In this document: piece by piece, positions 1 through 11,480 of the stretch
Position numbering within the stretch: the first letter of the stretch is position 1
Layout of the letters: each line of letters opens with the position of its first letter
Source of the DNA: Labia minor
Lineage: Eukaryota > Arthropoda > Insecta > Dermaptera > Spongiphoridae
NCBI GenBank assembly: GCA_963082975.1
Contig: OY720349.1
Span: 49,085,962 to 49,149,961 of the forward strand
DNA: 64,000 nucleotides
Direction: 5' to 3'
Notes under the pieces: generated by a model
Databases searched by the model: none
Told to the model about the DNA's origin: nothing
What the model saw: the letters and a program-made list of their open reading frames with translations, nothing else
Position numbers and translations under genes: made by a program

Positions 1-267
1 TATTCTTAATTTATAATTTATTTGTATGAACATATTAAAAAACCTATTAAAATTCATTCATTTTTTCAAAATTGTTCTTCAAAAATTTAATTCAATTTAA
101 GTACAATTGATTAATTATTTCTAGTAATATTCATATATAATATCCATTTTAATATAATCTCATAAGAAAATTAAATAAAAAATATTTAGTAATTTAACCT
201 AAAATTTTTTAACGATTTTCAACTTAAAATTTGAAAATAAATAATAGAATCAATAGGTTATTAAAAA

Positions 268-782
268 ATAAGTTGACCTGTGGCCAGACACAGAACCGAC
301 CGACGGTTTGAAATAAATTAATTTCCAGCTTCAGAAACAATTTCAAATAATTTTAATATATCTATTAATGCAATAAAAAACAGATATGGATATAACATAA
401 ATAGTTTTAATTTTATTTTATTTATAATATATATGGTGACGTCATATAATTTTAAATTTAGAAAAAACTAATGAAGATGAGGATAAAACCAATACAAAGT
501 GCATGATTCGTGGAGATATGTAAAAAATCTCCTCATGTGAGATTTGGTGTGAAAATAACCCTTCCCTTCCTATCGTCGATCGGTAATAATACCACTTCCG
601 GTTTCCGGATATACACCAAAAGTTGATCAATTCATCATACTTATGCATTAAGTAAATATTCCAAATTTTATCAAATTCAGTTGAGCCGTTCAAGCTGTAA
701 AAATCTATACGGACGGACGGGCAGATATCATGCTAAAAATACTTTTTTCTGTTAAGAAAATGCATGATTCGTGGAGATATGT
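268..782 (-). mobile_element. HINE-1 copy 1, 5'-truncated
   Basis: First of eleven copies of a Helentron-like non-autonomous repeat. Strand is given in Helentron orientation, so the 3' end lies at the left. The 3' stem-loop is altered here (TGGCCAGACACAG in place of CAGGTC), but the ACCGACCGACGG subterminal repeat follows. One TGACGTCA palindrome is at 437-444. The internal duplicate of the 5' module (CTATCGTCGATCGG) is at about 570-584. The copy stops after the first part of its outer 5' module, so the true 5' end is missing. Confidence 0.85.
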
Positions 783-785
783 ACT

Positions 786-1040
786 ATACAAAAGGAGTTA
801 GTTACTAATTAATCCCTAATTAATTAGAATTAATTAATTATAATTCAATTATATTTCTTCTATATCTTCTAGAGATCGATTGAAATATCTATAAAAATTT
901 TCAAAAGTCTCTCTCAAAATTAAGATGATGAAAAATCGATTTCAATTCGTCAAAAGAGCGAACAGACAGACAGACACACAGAGAGACAGACGCCAAGTGA
1001 AGTTGAGAAAAACGTTATAATAAAAATATCTAGTTCGAGC
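786..1040. repeat. Degenerate repeat with AGAC/ACAG microsatellite
   Basis: A short microsatellite of AGAC and ACAG units (about 961-992) is flanked by low-complexity sequence ending near AAAATATCTAG. The layout (flank, GTCT-type microsatellite, flank) resembles the HINE elements, but no subterminal inverted repeat or end could be defined. It may be a remnant of a third family. Confidence 0.3.
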
Positions 1041-2183
1041 ATCACACAACTTCCACTTACCATCCTATTCTTTATTTCATGAAAGTATATGTAAAACACT
1101 TTAAATTATTAAATATAATTCTATCTATTTTATTAATAATTATTTTTTTAAACTAAAGAATATTTATATAAAATATAGAAAAATAAATTGATAAATACTA
1201 TTGGGTCATGTGATCATTGTGTTTGTGACACCAACTGACGGATAGATGATTATTTGCAAATTGATTTGTGGCAGAGGAAGTCTCCTTCAGAAATTGATTG
1301 CGTTATTTGCCTCCACAACTGTTCCAGACAGCTCAACCAATGTTGCTCCCAGCTCGCATGTGCCCCTCACCCGACTCAAATAAACATACGACATTCCAAA
1401 ATGTAAAGTTTATACTCCACCACGAATTATCCTGGTTTAATAGAATTCAAACATCAAATACCATCAGTAAAAATTCATCTTCAATTAAAGTTGTGGGTTT
1501 GTTTCTTGAATAATTTATCGAATATCAAAAGCATTCATTCATTCATTAATGACTTATCAGATATATTGTTATCTTGACATATATATATATACATTGGTAT
1601 TATATAAGATTTTTTTTTTCATTTCTATGATATATAATTATAATGAAATCTATATATCAGCTTAATATACGTTTCTATTCTTCTATAAATTCTCATCTCT
1701 CATGTATATCATACAATTTGGCCATAGCTGACATTTGATCGTTGTATTTATTGTCAAATTAATTTTATATATCACTAAAAGTTGTCTGCCTTGTCAAATT
1801 GTGAGATTATATTTCATATCAATGTACGAGCAATTGATAGAGGTGGAAGGGATGACCTAGGGTGAATGGGGCAGGGGAAGGAGAGAGTGGTTAGATTCGT
1901 GTGGATGGGGTCACTCGTTTCAATTTTCTCCTATTGAGCCTATAGATTGGGCTTTTAACCAAAACCAAAATCGTCGGCCAGAAATAACGCCTCTTGTCAT
2001 TCATCCAATTACATCCTTTGAAAATGCAATGTATTATATAATGCGAAATCCAAAACATAATTGACTTCATGTCAATTGACTTGCAAAAACGTGTCATAAA
2101 TTTCTCTAACATATCTATATTTACAAAAATAATTTAAAGTTATTAATATCAAAACTCTATTTTCTAATAATAATAATAAAAAA
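1041..2183. other. AT-rich unique spacer
   Basis: Mostly low-complexity A+T DNA with two slightly more complex patches at about 1205-1390 and 1840-2010. Short open frames here have no recognisable domain, and I see no splice-site pair around them. Nothing else was recognised. Confidence 0.5.
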
Positions 2184-2824
2184 ATAAGTTGACCTGTGGC
2201 CAGGTCCGAACCGACCGACGGTTTGAAAGAAATTAATTTCCAGCTACAGAAACAATTTCAAATAATTTTCATATATCTATTAATGTAATAAAAAACAGAT
2301 AGGCATACATAAATAATAAATATAAACATTTTTAATTTTATTTTATTTATAATATATATGCAAGACCAGGCTGTGACGTCATGAATGGCTGGATGACGTC
2401 ATATAATTTTAAATCAAGAAAAAACTAATAAATATGATTTTTCTCGAGGATAAAACCAATACAAAGTGCATGATTCGTGGTGATATATAAAAAAATCTCC
2501 TTTGGTGTGAAAATAACCCTTTCTTTCCTATCGTCGATCGCTAATACTACCACTTCCGGTTTCCGGAATTGCACCAAAAGTTGAGCAATTCATCCCACTG
2601 ATGCATTAAGTAAATATACCAAATTTCATCAAAATCGGTTGAGCCGTTCAGGCTGTACACATCTATACGGACGGACGGACAGACGGACAGACGGACGGGC
2701 AGACATCATGCTAAAAATACTTTTTTCTGTTTAGAAAATGCATGATTCGTGGAGATATGTAAAAATCTCCACATGTGAAATTTGGTGTGAAAACAATACC
2801 GCCCTTACTATCGTCGGTCGGTAA
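2184..2824 (-). mobile_element. HINE-1 copy 2, near full length
   Basis: The left end reads AAGTTGACCTGTGGCCAGGTC, the reverse of the 3' stem-loop, followed by CCGAACCGACCGACGG. The right end reads CGTCGGTCGGTAATT. Between them are two TGACGTCA palindromes (2374-2381 and 2394-2401), the internal 5' module ending CTATCGTCGATCGCTAA (about 2538-2554), a GAAATTTGGTA-type block, and a GGAC/AGAC microsatellite (about 2670-2702). This is one of the best copies for defining the family. Confidence 0.9.
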
Positions 2825-3051
2825 TTAAAAGTATTCTTTAATATATGATATGTACTTTAATTTTCAATATTTGATAATTTTAAAATAGAAAGATATTAAT
2901 TGTATTTTTGAAAATTTTTTATAACATCATAGGCACATCATCATTTTTTTCATCAAGAGTACTAGCATGTCACAATCTCTTTATAATTATTTTTTACTTG
3001 AAAAGAAATGAATTTCAAAAATCCTCAATGAAAATTAAGAAATAAAAATAA

Positions 3052-4016
3052 AAAATATGATCTGTGGTTAGGCACAGAACCGAGCGACGATTTGAAATAA
3101 TTAATTTAATTAATTTCCAAACAACATTATATCTTCTATCTATCTATATCTATCTATCTATATATATATAAAAGTGAAATGTATGTATGTTTGTACACAG
3201 CTGTTGATTGGTTGAGGGATCCAAGAGACAGAGATATAATTATCTGTTTAATTCATTAATTTAATTTAATTAATTACTAATGACTAAATCATAGAAAAAT
3301 GAAATATTTCATCACATTTTTTTTCACTCAAGATCATAATTTTTCTCATAACCTAAGTTCCCTTTTAAAATATTTCTACTAGAAACAGTGGTGATTCTCT
3401 CCCCACTCCCTGAGGACCATAGCCAGCCACTGTAGAAATAATCTATCTAGTATATATTACTAATCACTAAATCATAGAAAAATGAAATATTTCATCACTC
3501 AATATCATATACGTGGAGAAAGAGAGAGGGAACGTGAGAGAAGCTGTAAAGTAGGAGAAAGGAGAGAGGGGGACAGCAACGCCGGGTACTTCAGCTAGTA
3601 TATATATAAAGTTAAAAAAAAATTATTAAAAGTTGAATTAAAATGACTAAATTATCTTAGTTTTTATTTTTAATTTAATTACTCAACTATTAATTACTAC
3701 TATATTTTAAGTGAAATATTTTCCGACAATGAATATAAAGTTAATACTTTGTAAACTACCACTCCGGATATACATCAAAAGTTGATGAATTCGTGGTACT
3801 GATGCAATAAGTAAATCTACCAAATTTTATCAAAATTCGTTGAGCCGTTCAAGCTATACACCTCTATACGGGCAATGGACAGACGGACGGACGGTCAGAC
3901 ATGCTAAAAATACTTTTTTCTATTAAAAGAATGCATGAGAGATATGTAAAAATCTTCACATGTGAAATTTGGTGTGAAAACAATACCTTCCCTTCCCATT
4001 GTCGGTCGGTAAAAAT
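3052..4016 (-). mobile_element. HINE-1 copy 3 (subfamily B), split by a Helitron
   Basis: The left piece (3052-3131) holds a diverged 3' stem-loop and CGAGCGACG. The right piece (3599-4016) holds the microsatellite and the outer 5' module ending GTCGGTCGGTAAAAAT. The middle differs from other copies and matches the copy at 34338-34832, including the block around AAGTGAAATATTTTCC. Both lack the CRE pair and the internal 5' module, so they form a separate subfamily. The gap is filled by a nested Helitron. Confidence 0.8.
3132..3598 (+). mobile_element. Non-autonomous Helitron nested in HINE-1
   Basis: It starts TCTTCTATCTATC, runs into TATATATATAAAAGTGAAATG, and ends CGCCGGGTACTTCAGCTAG. These are the TC start and CTRR-type (CTAG) end of canonical Helitrons. 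The flanks are A on the left and T on the right, with no target duplication. Removing it joins CATTATA to TATATATA, which is how the uninterrupted copy at 34338-34832 reads. An internal block (ACTAAATCATAGAAAAATG) occurs twice. It carries no coding capacity, so it must be mobilised in trans. Confidence 0.8.
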
Positions 4017-4276
4017 AGTAATATTTTTAAATTTAAAAGTTTTTATGTTCTTTTTTAAAATTATGTTATATAAATATATTTCACCTGTTAATACTTAATT
4101 AATATTAGTTAATACAAATTAACTTCTCCTTTCAATTTTGTCACAAAGATATTTTTCACACTCTAGTCAGTATTTTTCTTCTTCTTCTTTCCCCTTCCGG
4201 ATCTTAAAAAAAATGCAGTAACTTAATAATATTTTTCATATCTTTGTCAATTTCATAATATTTCTTACAAAATCCG

Positions 4277-4429
4277 TTATGATGATAAACGAATTGGATT
4301 GGAGTTTTTTGAACCGAAAAAAGCGTCGTCTTTCTTCTTGATCTCCGTTCGCCACCCCTCCAGGATGCCCAACTCTTCTTTAATTCTTTCATCCAGTTTT
4401 TTCCCTGGCTCTTTCCTCACGAATGTCAT
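4277..4429 (-). CDS. Possible terminal coding exon, unknown protein
   Basis: Read on the minus strand, this is an open frame of 50 codons from ATG (4429) to TAA (4277). Immediately upstream is a convincing splice acceptor, a T-rich tract ending TATTTTTCAG at 4431-4440, with one extra base (G) before the ATG. The exon may therefore begin with a split codon, and the ATG may be internal. The peptide starts MTFVRKEPGKKLDERIKEEL and continues with GILEGWRTEIKKKDDAFF. It is a charged, helix-like segment without a signal peptide or membrane span. Its base composition is clearly less A+T rich than the flanks. I do not recognise the family. An overlapping open frame (4204-4392) in another phase has a less protein-like composition. 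The call rests on composition plus one splice site, so chance remains possible. Confidence 0.4.
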   Translation of the reverse strand: MTFVRKEPGKKLDERIKEELGILEGWRTEIKKKDDAFFGSKNSNPIRLSS

Positions 4430-5177
4430 CCTGAAAAATAGATAATATATTAAATTCTTTTGTGTTGTTTAAGATAAAAAAAAATATTTTTAACGGAACC
4501 ATCGAATCATTCAATTTTTTTCCTCGCAATCAACAAAATAAAATCATTAACAATTATAAACCAATTTCTTCGATAAATTGAGTTAATAAATGGTATGTTT
4601 CTATTTAAAAATTATTTACAATTAGTCTGACAGTTTCAGAAAACATACTTGAAAAATATTTGATAAAACAAGAACGCGTCAGCAAATTTCAATACTACTC
4701 AATTTTAATATTAAGAAGAAGCGAAAATTGTAAATTATTACCTGTATTTTTTATTGAATATTATAAAAATAATAATATTACAATTAGAATTTAAAAATAA
4801 TAATACAAATATCTATTATTATATTATTATTAAATTTGAATAAAAAATGCTTTTCTTAAATCAAAATAGTTTATTGTCAAAGATTTGACAAAAATGAAAA
4901 CATACTTTTTTTAATTCTTCATAATTTTATCAAAACTATGTTTGAATATAAAAAAAAATTGTATATAATCTAAAAACATGATTTAATTTATTTACATAAT
5001 TTAAATCATTAATTTAAATGAGGAATTGATAAAAAATTGATTTAAATAAATAAATAGTAAATTATATGTAATTTCAAATTTAAATTTCACAACAATGTAT
5101 ATAATGATAATGATTTAGTTATTTTAAGTCATTATCGAATATTTTAGGTTGGAAACAAAGAACCATTTTCTATATAT
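4430..5177. other. AT-rich spacer
   Basis: Low-complexity A+T sequence. If the exon to its left is real, this would be intron. No element ends, inverted repeats or open frames stand out. Confidence 0.5.
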
Positions 5178-5828
5178 TTTTACCGACCGACGATAGTAAG
5201 GGAGGTATTGTTTTCACACCAAATTTCACATGTGGAGATTTTTACATATCTCCACGAATCATGCATTTTCTTAACAGAAAAAAGTATTTTTAGCATGATG
5301 TCTGTCCGTCTGTCCGTCTGTCCGTCTGTCCGTTCGTATAGATGTGTACAGCCTGAACAGCTCAACGGATTTTGATGAAATTTGGTATATTTACTTAAAG
5401 CATCAGTGGGATGAATTGATCAACTTTTGGTGCAAATCCGGAAACCGGAAGTGGTAGTATTAGCGATCGACGATAGGAAAGGAAGGGTTATTTTCGTACC
5501 TAATTTCACATGAGAAGATTTTTTTATATATAACCACGAATCATGCTCTTTGTATTGGTTTTCCTCGAGAAAAATCATTTTTATTAGTTTTTTCTTAATT
5601 TAAAATTATATGACGTCATCCAGCCATTCATGACGTCACAGCCTGGTCTTGCATATATATTATAAATAAAATAAAATTAAAAATGTTTATATTTATTATT
5701 TATGTATGCCTATCTGTTTTTTATTACATTAATAGATATATTCAAATTATTTGAAATTGTTTCTGTAGCTGGAAATTAATTTACTTCAAACCGTCGGCCG
5801 GTTCGGACCTGGCCACAAGTCAACTTAT
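5178..5828 (+). mobile_element. HINE-1 copy 4, near full length
   Basis: Lies in the opposite orientation to most copies. The 5' end is TTTTTACCGACCGACGATAG. The 3' end has the CGTCGG subterminal repeat, the stem-loop GACCTGGCCACAAGTC (one change in the stem) and AACTTA. The (GTCY)n microsatellite is at about 5299-5335, the internal 5' module at about 5461-5545, and the CRE pair at 5611-5618 and 5631-5638. Confidence 0.9.
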
Positions 5829-7947
5829 TATTAATTTGTCTTTTACTTTGTTATGAGAATCACAAGCCTAAAGTTCTAAATATTGGTGAATGAATAGTTT
5901 CATGGATAGCAGGCACAACTCAATTGATCAATTGATTATATACGTAAATATAAAATCACTAAACCATTTTTTCACCCTTTAGTATAGGTACAACATTATT
6001 AAAAGATACATCATGTTAATAAGATTGATTAGACATCTCCTGGGGAACCTGAATATCCCAATATATTAAACAAATGAGAGTATAAATATTCCGGTTATGT
6101 ATATACATGAATTTATTTATACATATGGCACATGTAACGTGATCAAGCACTTCTTTAATAAATATATTTACTATATATACAAACAACCTAAATTAATGAC
6201 CCTAACTCATACTCAAAATACAATTCTTACTGGAATACATTAATCAAATTATCTAACTTAATTTAAATTTTAATGGAGAGAAACATCAAGGGTAAATAAT
6301 CTCTCTATATATAAATCCAATTACAATTACTTTATTAGAATTTCTACCTTTTTCCTATGAAAACAAATAGTTGACAACCAAATAGTGTGAACTCCCTTTT
6401 AAATTCTTTTAAGAACCTTCATCTATCCTTCATTTTTGGATATTCAAAATCTTCTTAATAAAATAATTACAATTTTGACTTGTTCAAACAAGTATTTGTT
6501 GAAACTTTAGTTTTGTTAAACAGATCTAAAGAGATATGACTTGATTATGTTTTGTTGGTTGTAGCTCATCTAAAAAATCCATTAGAGTGTTTATCTTAAT
6601 GGCAAACATTCAATTTGAATGAGCACAACGAGACAAAGACTTATGGCCTATTGAACGGTGGATCCTTAATGCGCAAATCTCGTGCCTCTTTATCCACCCA
6701 TTTCACCACACACGTATCGCCCATTAATTTCTTCGATGATTAACGTACAAGGTTGAGGTGGGCTGTGCCCGGAAGAAAACAACCCTCAGGCAGAGGGTGT
6801 GTACTCTGTACCAACGTAATAGTCATAGACAAAATCAACACAAGCCAAATCGGGAATGTTAATTACTCACTACGATGCTAATAGATCTTAGTGTGAATTT
6901 GATATTGACAATCGTGATAATAAATGAGGAACAAAGAAAATAGCAAACAAGAATGAAATACAATAGATTCGAATGATAATCTAGAGAGGTTTAAGTAACT
7001 TATAAGGATATTTCAAATGAACTTATTATACATTTAATAAAGGTAAAGAAATACATAATATACTTATACATAAGATAAATAATTCCCCCATTTGTTGACA
7101 TCATTAATCAAATTTTGAAATTTGTCCTTTTCCAGGGTAACAAATTTTAATTTGCTGAATGGAATAAAAACATTAAAGCTAGATTATCTGATTTTACAAA
7201 ATTATATGCGCCTTATTACAGATTTAATACAAAAAAATAGGATTAGTTTTAAAAGAAGTAATATTTATTTTCAAAATTACGTTTTAAGAAGAGAACCAAA
7301 ATTTCAAATTCCAAAGAGAAACAAAATTTCTAGTGGAATGATTTATCTTTTATTTTGATTGTAATTACATTTGTGATTTTTGAGATATGATGTTGTAAAG
7401 AATGAGCTTTACATTTAAACATATCAAAGTAAAAACGATTGTATAATCTAATGTCAAATTAACTATTAAAATTAAATTAAATTTTAATAGTTTTTGATTG
7501 AATGGATTTTTAAAAATTAGCCAATTACAATCAACCGATAAATAGTTTTTTCTAATAAACAATCTAATTTATTACTTATTTGCACTAATTACCAATTCTA
7601 AATAAATAAGAATTTTTAAATATAGTTTAATTCAACATTTGTATGTAATTGAAAATTGACTTGTTCCCTAGAAAGAACTTTTTATTAAATTTCAACTCTA
7701 GAACTCTATAAAATTGTATTTGATATAATATTAAAAAAAATTAATCAAAGTGTTTAAGATATTTATGAAATTTAAATTAATTTGTTTTTTAATTTTTATA
7801 TACAATCACTAATAATTAAACCTTGATTCTGTAATTTTTCTAATTTATTGAAATATAAAAAAATTTTAAAAAATTGATATACAAATTCTTAGAGTTCAAT
7901 TCGATTAACAAGCTTTCATACTTTTCTTCACAGTCTAATTTATAATA
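5829..7947. other. Mostly AT-rich spacer with an island at 6590-6850
   Basis: No repeat family or convincing exon was recognised. The stretch 6590-6850 is much less A+T rich and of normal complexity, with GGTGGGCTGTGCCCGG and GGCAGAGGGTGTG. It is single-copy in the window and has stops in all frames, so a regulatory or conserved non-coding role is more likely than coding. Confidence 0.4.
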
Positions 7948-8433
7948 CAGTAGAACCTCGATAACTCAAAAACCTCGGTAACTTAAAACCCTCTATATCT
8001 TCAAAAAATAATATGTTCCCTTCCCATCAGAGCCCAAAACATCAATAACTTAAAATACGCAAACTCTCTAACTTAAATAAGTAATCTCTGTATTGGCCCT
8101 CAGAAGCTCAAATCTTGAAGAAACAAGAATCAGGAGAAAATCTTCAATGTAAAAGACGAAAAATTGCTGAATTCCCTAATTTAGAACAATGTTTGTTTAC
8201 GTGGTTCAAACAGTGTCGAAACAAAACATCAGTATTAGTGGACCCATACTGAAAGAAAAAGCTGAAGAGTTCGCTAATTCGCTGTAAATCAAAAATTTTA
8301 CAAAACGACATGATTTAGCCTTTAAAAAAATGTTATTAACCTATCCCTAACATAGACCCTTGATAACTTAAAACCTCTATAACTTAAAATATTTTGTGTT
8401 TCCCTTGAACTTTAACTTATCGAGGTTTTACTG
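7948..8433 (+). mobile_element. pogo/Tigger-type element, internally deleted
   Basis: The left end CAGTAGAACCTCGATAACTC is mirrored by ACTTATCGAGGTTTTACTG at the right. A TA precedes it and CA (a mutated TA) follows. These are typical pogo/Tigger termini with TA target duplication. Inside, 8170-8290 translates in part to FPNLEQCLFTWFKQCRNKTS, the DNA-binding (CENP-B-like) part of pogo transposases, followed in a shifted frame by KEKAEEFANSL. The catalytic half is absent, so this is a decayed deletion derivative. Confidence 0.75.
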
Positions 8434-9323
8434 CATTTAATTTTAAAAATGATTTACATGTTAGGTATTTGAACAAATGAAAAAACCCATGCTATGTATG
8501 TATATACTTAAAGTATTTCCCCAAAAAAAAGTAGATAAAAATAAACTTAAAAGAAAACAACTCAATTTATTAAAAAAAAAGAAATACAATCATACATAAC
8601 CCTTTAATAAAAACTCATTTAGTATCTATAGATCTTATTATCTTGAACTCCATAAATAAATAAATGTATAAACACAGCCATTTATTATTTTAGTTATTAA
8701 TTAAATTTTAATTATACTTGCATGAAGTTTTAATTCTAAAGTGTGACAGGATGGGATTGAATAAAAAACATGAAAGAACGAAAAGGGTAAGAGAGTGGAA
8801 GGGGTTGAAACGCAATAAAACATAGTCGGTTTGCATGAATAGTAAAATGAAAAGAATAGAATTAATTTTTGATTTTTATAGATAATAAATTATAATTATC
8901 TCAAAAATATATTTTAAGAAAAATTACAGAGCTAAAATAAAAAAGAATAAATTTTTAATCAATTCCTGGTCCATTGTGATGATAAAAAATTGAAATAAGT
9001 TTTACCAGTACACATTTAACTTAGATCTGTCACGTTGATATTGAATCAAAAGTGGTTTTCACAGGCTTAAATCTTGCAGTTATGTCTGTTCAATTTAATA
9101 AAATGTAACCTCATCAGAAAAGAGTAAGTTTGCCAGTTATCTGTCACGCAGAACGAGCGTTTTATTGTTTTCTCCATTGTAAATGTTCATACGTATAACA
9201 TACTGATAAGAAAAAAGACTTATTGACTTTATCTTTTTAAGGTGATAACTGTAGGAGTTTGAAAGATTATTAATATATAGTTCTTTATTTTTCATCAAAT
9301 CTTTTCTGTGCATCTTATATATA
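8434..9323. other. AT-rich spacer
   Basis: Low-complexity sequence with long A runs. No gene, inverted repeat or known element was recognised. Confidence 0.5.
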
Positions 9324-9670
9324 CAGTGAACGCTGTCTATAAGCAACTCATTTGATCCAATTTCAATAAAAAAAGTTTCTTATTGGTAAAAGTTGCTTAT
9401 AGAGAAAAATTAAATTTAAAGCCCAAAAATATTAATTAATTAATTAACAGAAATTAACTTTAATACTGGTAGCACAAAAAAAAAACATATTCCAATAACA
9501 GAATCTTTTACAATTTGAGGTTATGTTGTTGAGAACAGCTGTTAACTCAAATATTTTTAGCTTTAAAAAAATTAGTTGCTTATACAGAGCAATTGAACTA
9601 AAAAAGTTGCTTGTATAGAGGTTGCTTATAAATTGCTTTTAGAGAGGTTGCTTATATAGAGCTTTCACTA
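9324..9670. mobile_element. Tc1/mariner-type MITE
   Basis: The left end CAGTGAACGCTGTCTATAAGC and the reverse complement of the right end (TAGTGAAAGCTCTATATAAGC) agree over about 24 bp. TA dinucleotides flank both sides. The motif GTTGCTTATAnAGAG recurs several times near both ends. There is no coding sequence. Confidence 0.65.
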
Positions 9671-9775
9671 TAAACTCTCTTGAAAATGGCGCCTAAATAG
9701 GCACCGAATTCTTACAATAAAAAAATAATGGAAAATCATTTCTCATAATAATAAAAACCTTCATGGATATATATA
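9671..9775 (+). mobile_element. Penelope-like terminal-repeat fragment
   Basis: Contains CTCTCTTGAAAATGGCGCC, then a 5-nt loop, then GGCACCGAA, and a tail AATCATTTCTCATAATAATA. The same module occurs near 17003 and twice at 33988-34289. It is a decayed single arm directly abutting the MITE on its left. Confidence 0.5.
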
Positions 9776-10075
9776 ATGATAAAAATATGCCTAGAAGGAT
9801 CCAGGGGCACAATCATACAGTGGTCTCATTAGTAAGTATATACATATATATAAATAACAATATCCGGAACGGTATATAACAAATATCTATTTATATATAT
9901 GTCAGGTGGTTTGAGAAAGATAAGGTAAGATTAAAATATAACATAAGAATATTCATGTTCAGTCAATAGATAAATCTATAAGAATATAACGGGGAAATAA
10001 AAGAAAATAAATTATATATAAACATAAGAATGATGCTACCATACATATAAAGGAAATATCTTATTAAATGTTATC

Positions 10076-11038
10076 ATTTTTACTATCTCGCCAGAGATAG
10101 TATTGCGATCACGAAAATTTTCGATGTTGAGATTTTGATGATTTTTATACGTTTTGAAGGTTCCTGAATCATTTTCATTAAGGTTGTGTGTGTGTGTGTG
10201 TGTATGTGTGTATGTATGTAGGCAAGATTACGCAAAAACGGTTTGAGCTAGAATGATGAAATTTGGTACATGGGCATTATTCAAAATTCATAGTTTTTAA
10301 AATTTAAGTTTGGTCTACGTTCTGACCTCTGTAGTATTGTGGTGGACCAAATTAATATTATTAATATTAATTTAAGCTATTAAATGATAAATACTTATTT
10401 TCATTATTATCATATTTCTCTTAAATGAAAGTAATTTGCTTTTCTTTTTTTACTATCTCGTTAGAGATAGTATTGCGATCACGAAAATTTTCGATGTTGA
10501 TGTTTTTATACGTTTTGAAGGTTCCTGAATCATTTTCACTAAGGTTGAGAAAAATGTCTGTGTGTGTGTGTGTATGTATGTAACCAAGATTACGCAAAAA
10601 CGGTTTGAGCTAGAATGATGAAATTTGGTACATGAGCATTATTCAAAATTCGTAGTTTTCTATCAACTTTTGAGAAATGTAGCTCAACCGGAAGAGGGTC
10701 ATTACCTACAACGTTTTGATTTTTTTTCCTCTAAAGTGACCGTAAAAATAAAGATATATGTTTGATAATTTTTCACATGATTAATAATTGTATAAAACTG
10801 CTAAATATAGAATTTCAGCTTGATTGAATCGCTGAAAGTACCAGAATTAATTTTTTAACACTGCAAATCTCACGCGCCAACACGTGCCATGGTGCCATCA
10901 ATAAAAAAACAAACATGCGCTGGTTTAATATTTATTATTTATAATTTATAATTAATTAAATTTAATTTAAATATAATATATTATGTTATTTAATCCAATT
11001 CAAATTGCGAGATAGTCGAGTGGAGACACTCCAGCTTA
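10076..11038 (+). mobile_element. HINE-2 copy 1, full length
   Basis: A second Helentron-like family. The 5' end is TTTTTACTATCTCG, whose 9-bp ACTATCTCG is inverted at the 3' end as CGAGATAGT. Directly after that comes the hairpin GAGTG-GAGA-CACTC and AGCTTA. A CA/GT microsatellite lies at about 10184-10222. The 5' module is present twice (10076-10300 and 10440-10650). Each starts with an 8-bp stem ACTATCTC/GAGATAGT and contains its own GT tract and the block GATGAAATTTGGTACATG. No coding capacity is visible. Confidence 0.8.
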
Positions 11039-11199
11039 TATTAAAATAAAATAGTTTGGTAAAATGTTGCCATTTTTAATATTAAGATGTATATATTTAT
11101 ATGTACATATGTATATTATTATTATTAATATTAATTATTACTACCTTCTTTATTTGTAAACGTTAATTTTTTTTTTGTTTTAATTTGCACTTTGAGTAA

Positions 11200-11480
11200 C
11201 AAATATTGTAATAATTAAGGAAAAGTTCAATTATTTATAGTATAAGCGCCGTGAGTTGAATGTAAAGAGATAAGAGGGAAGACAGCGATCAGTCCAACTA
11301 GGGGATTTGGAATGTATTTTTATCCCTATGTGTGCCAGCAAACAGGACAGACACACTCCCTGTTTACCGGGAACATGATTTCCGCATTTGTTTGATTGCT
11401 ACTATGAATCTCCTCCCTCTCTCTCTTATATATATATAGTGAGTCCCTCGGCTCCTCCACTCACTTGGCTTTATATATTA
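11200..11480. promoter_or_regulatory. Unique higher-GC island, candidate regulatory DNA
   Basis: Complex single-copy sequence in an A+T desert. It carries GGAATGT (TEAD-like), and GCAAACAGG and CCTGTTTACC (Fox-like, in inverted arrangement). All frames have stops, so an exon is unlikely. The motif matches are suggestive only. Confidence 0.3.

Noticed and set aside
5180-5365. Open frame across the GACA-rich repeat
   Set aside because: Lies wholly within HINE-1 and is a translation of its microsatellite; the same shadow frames recur in other copies.
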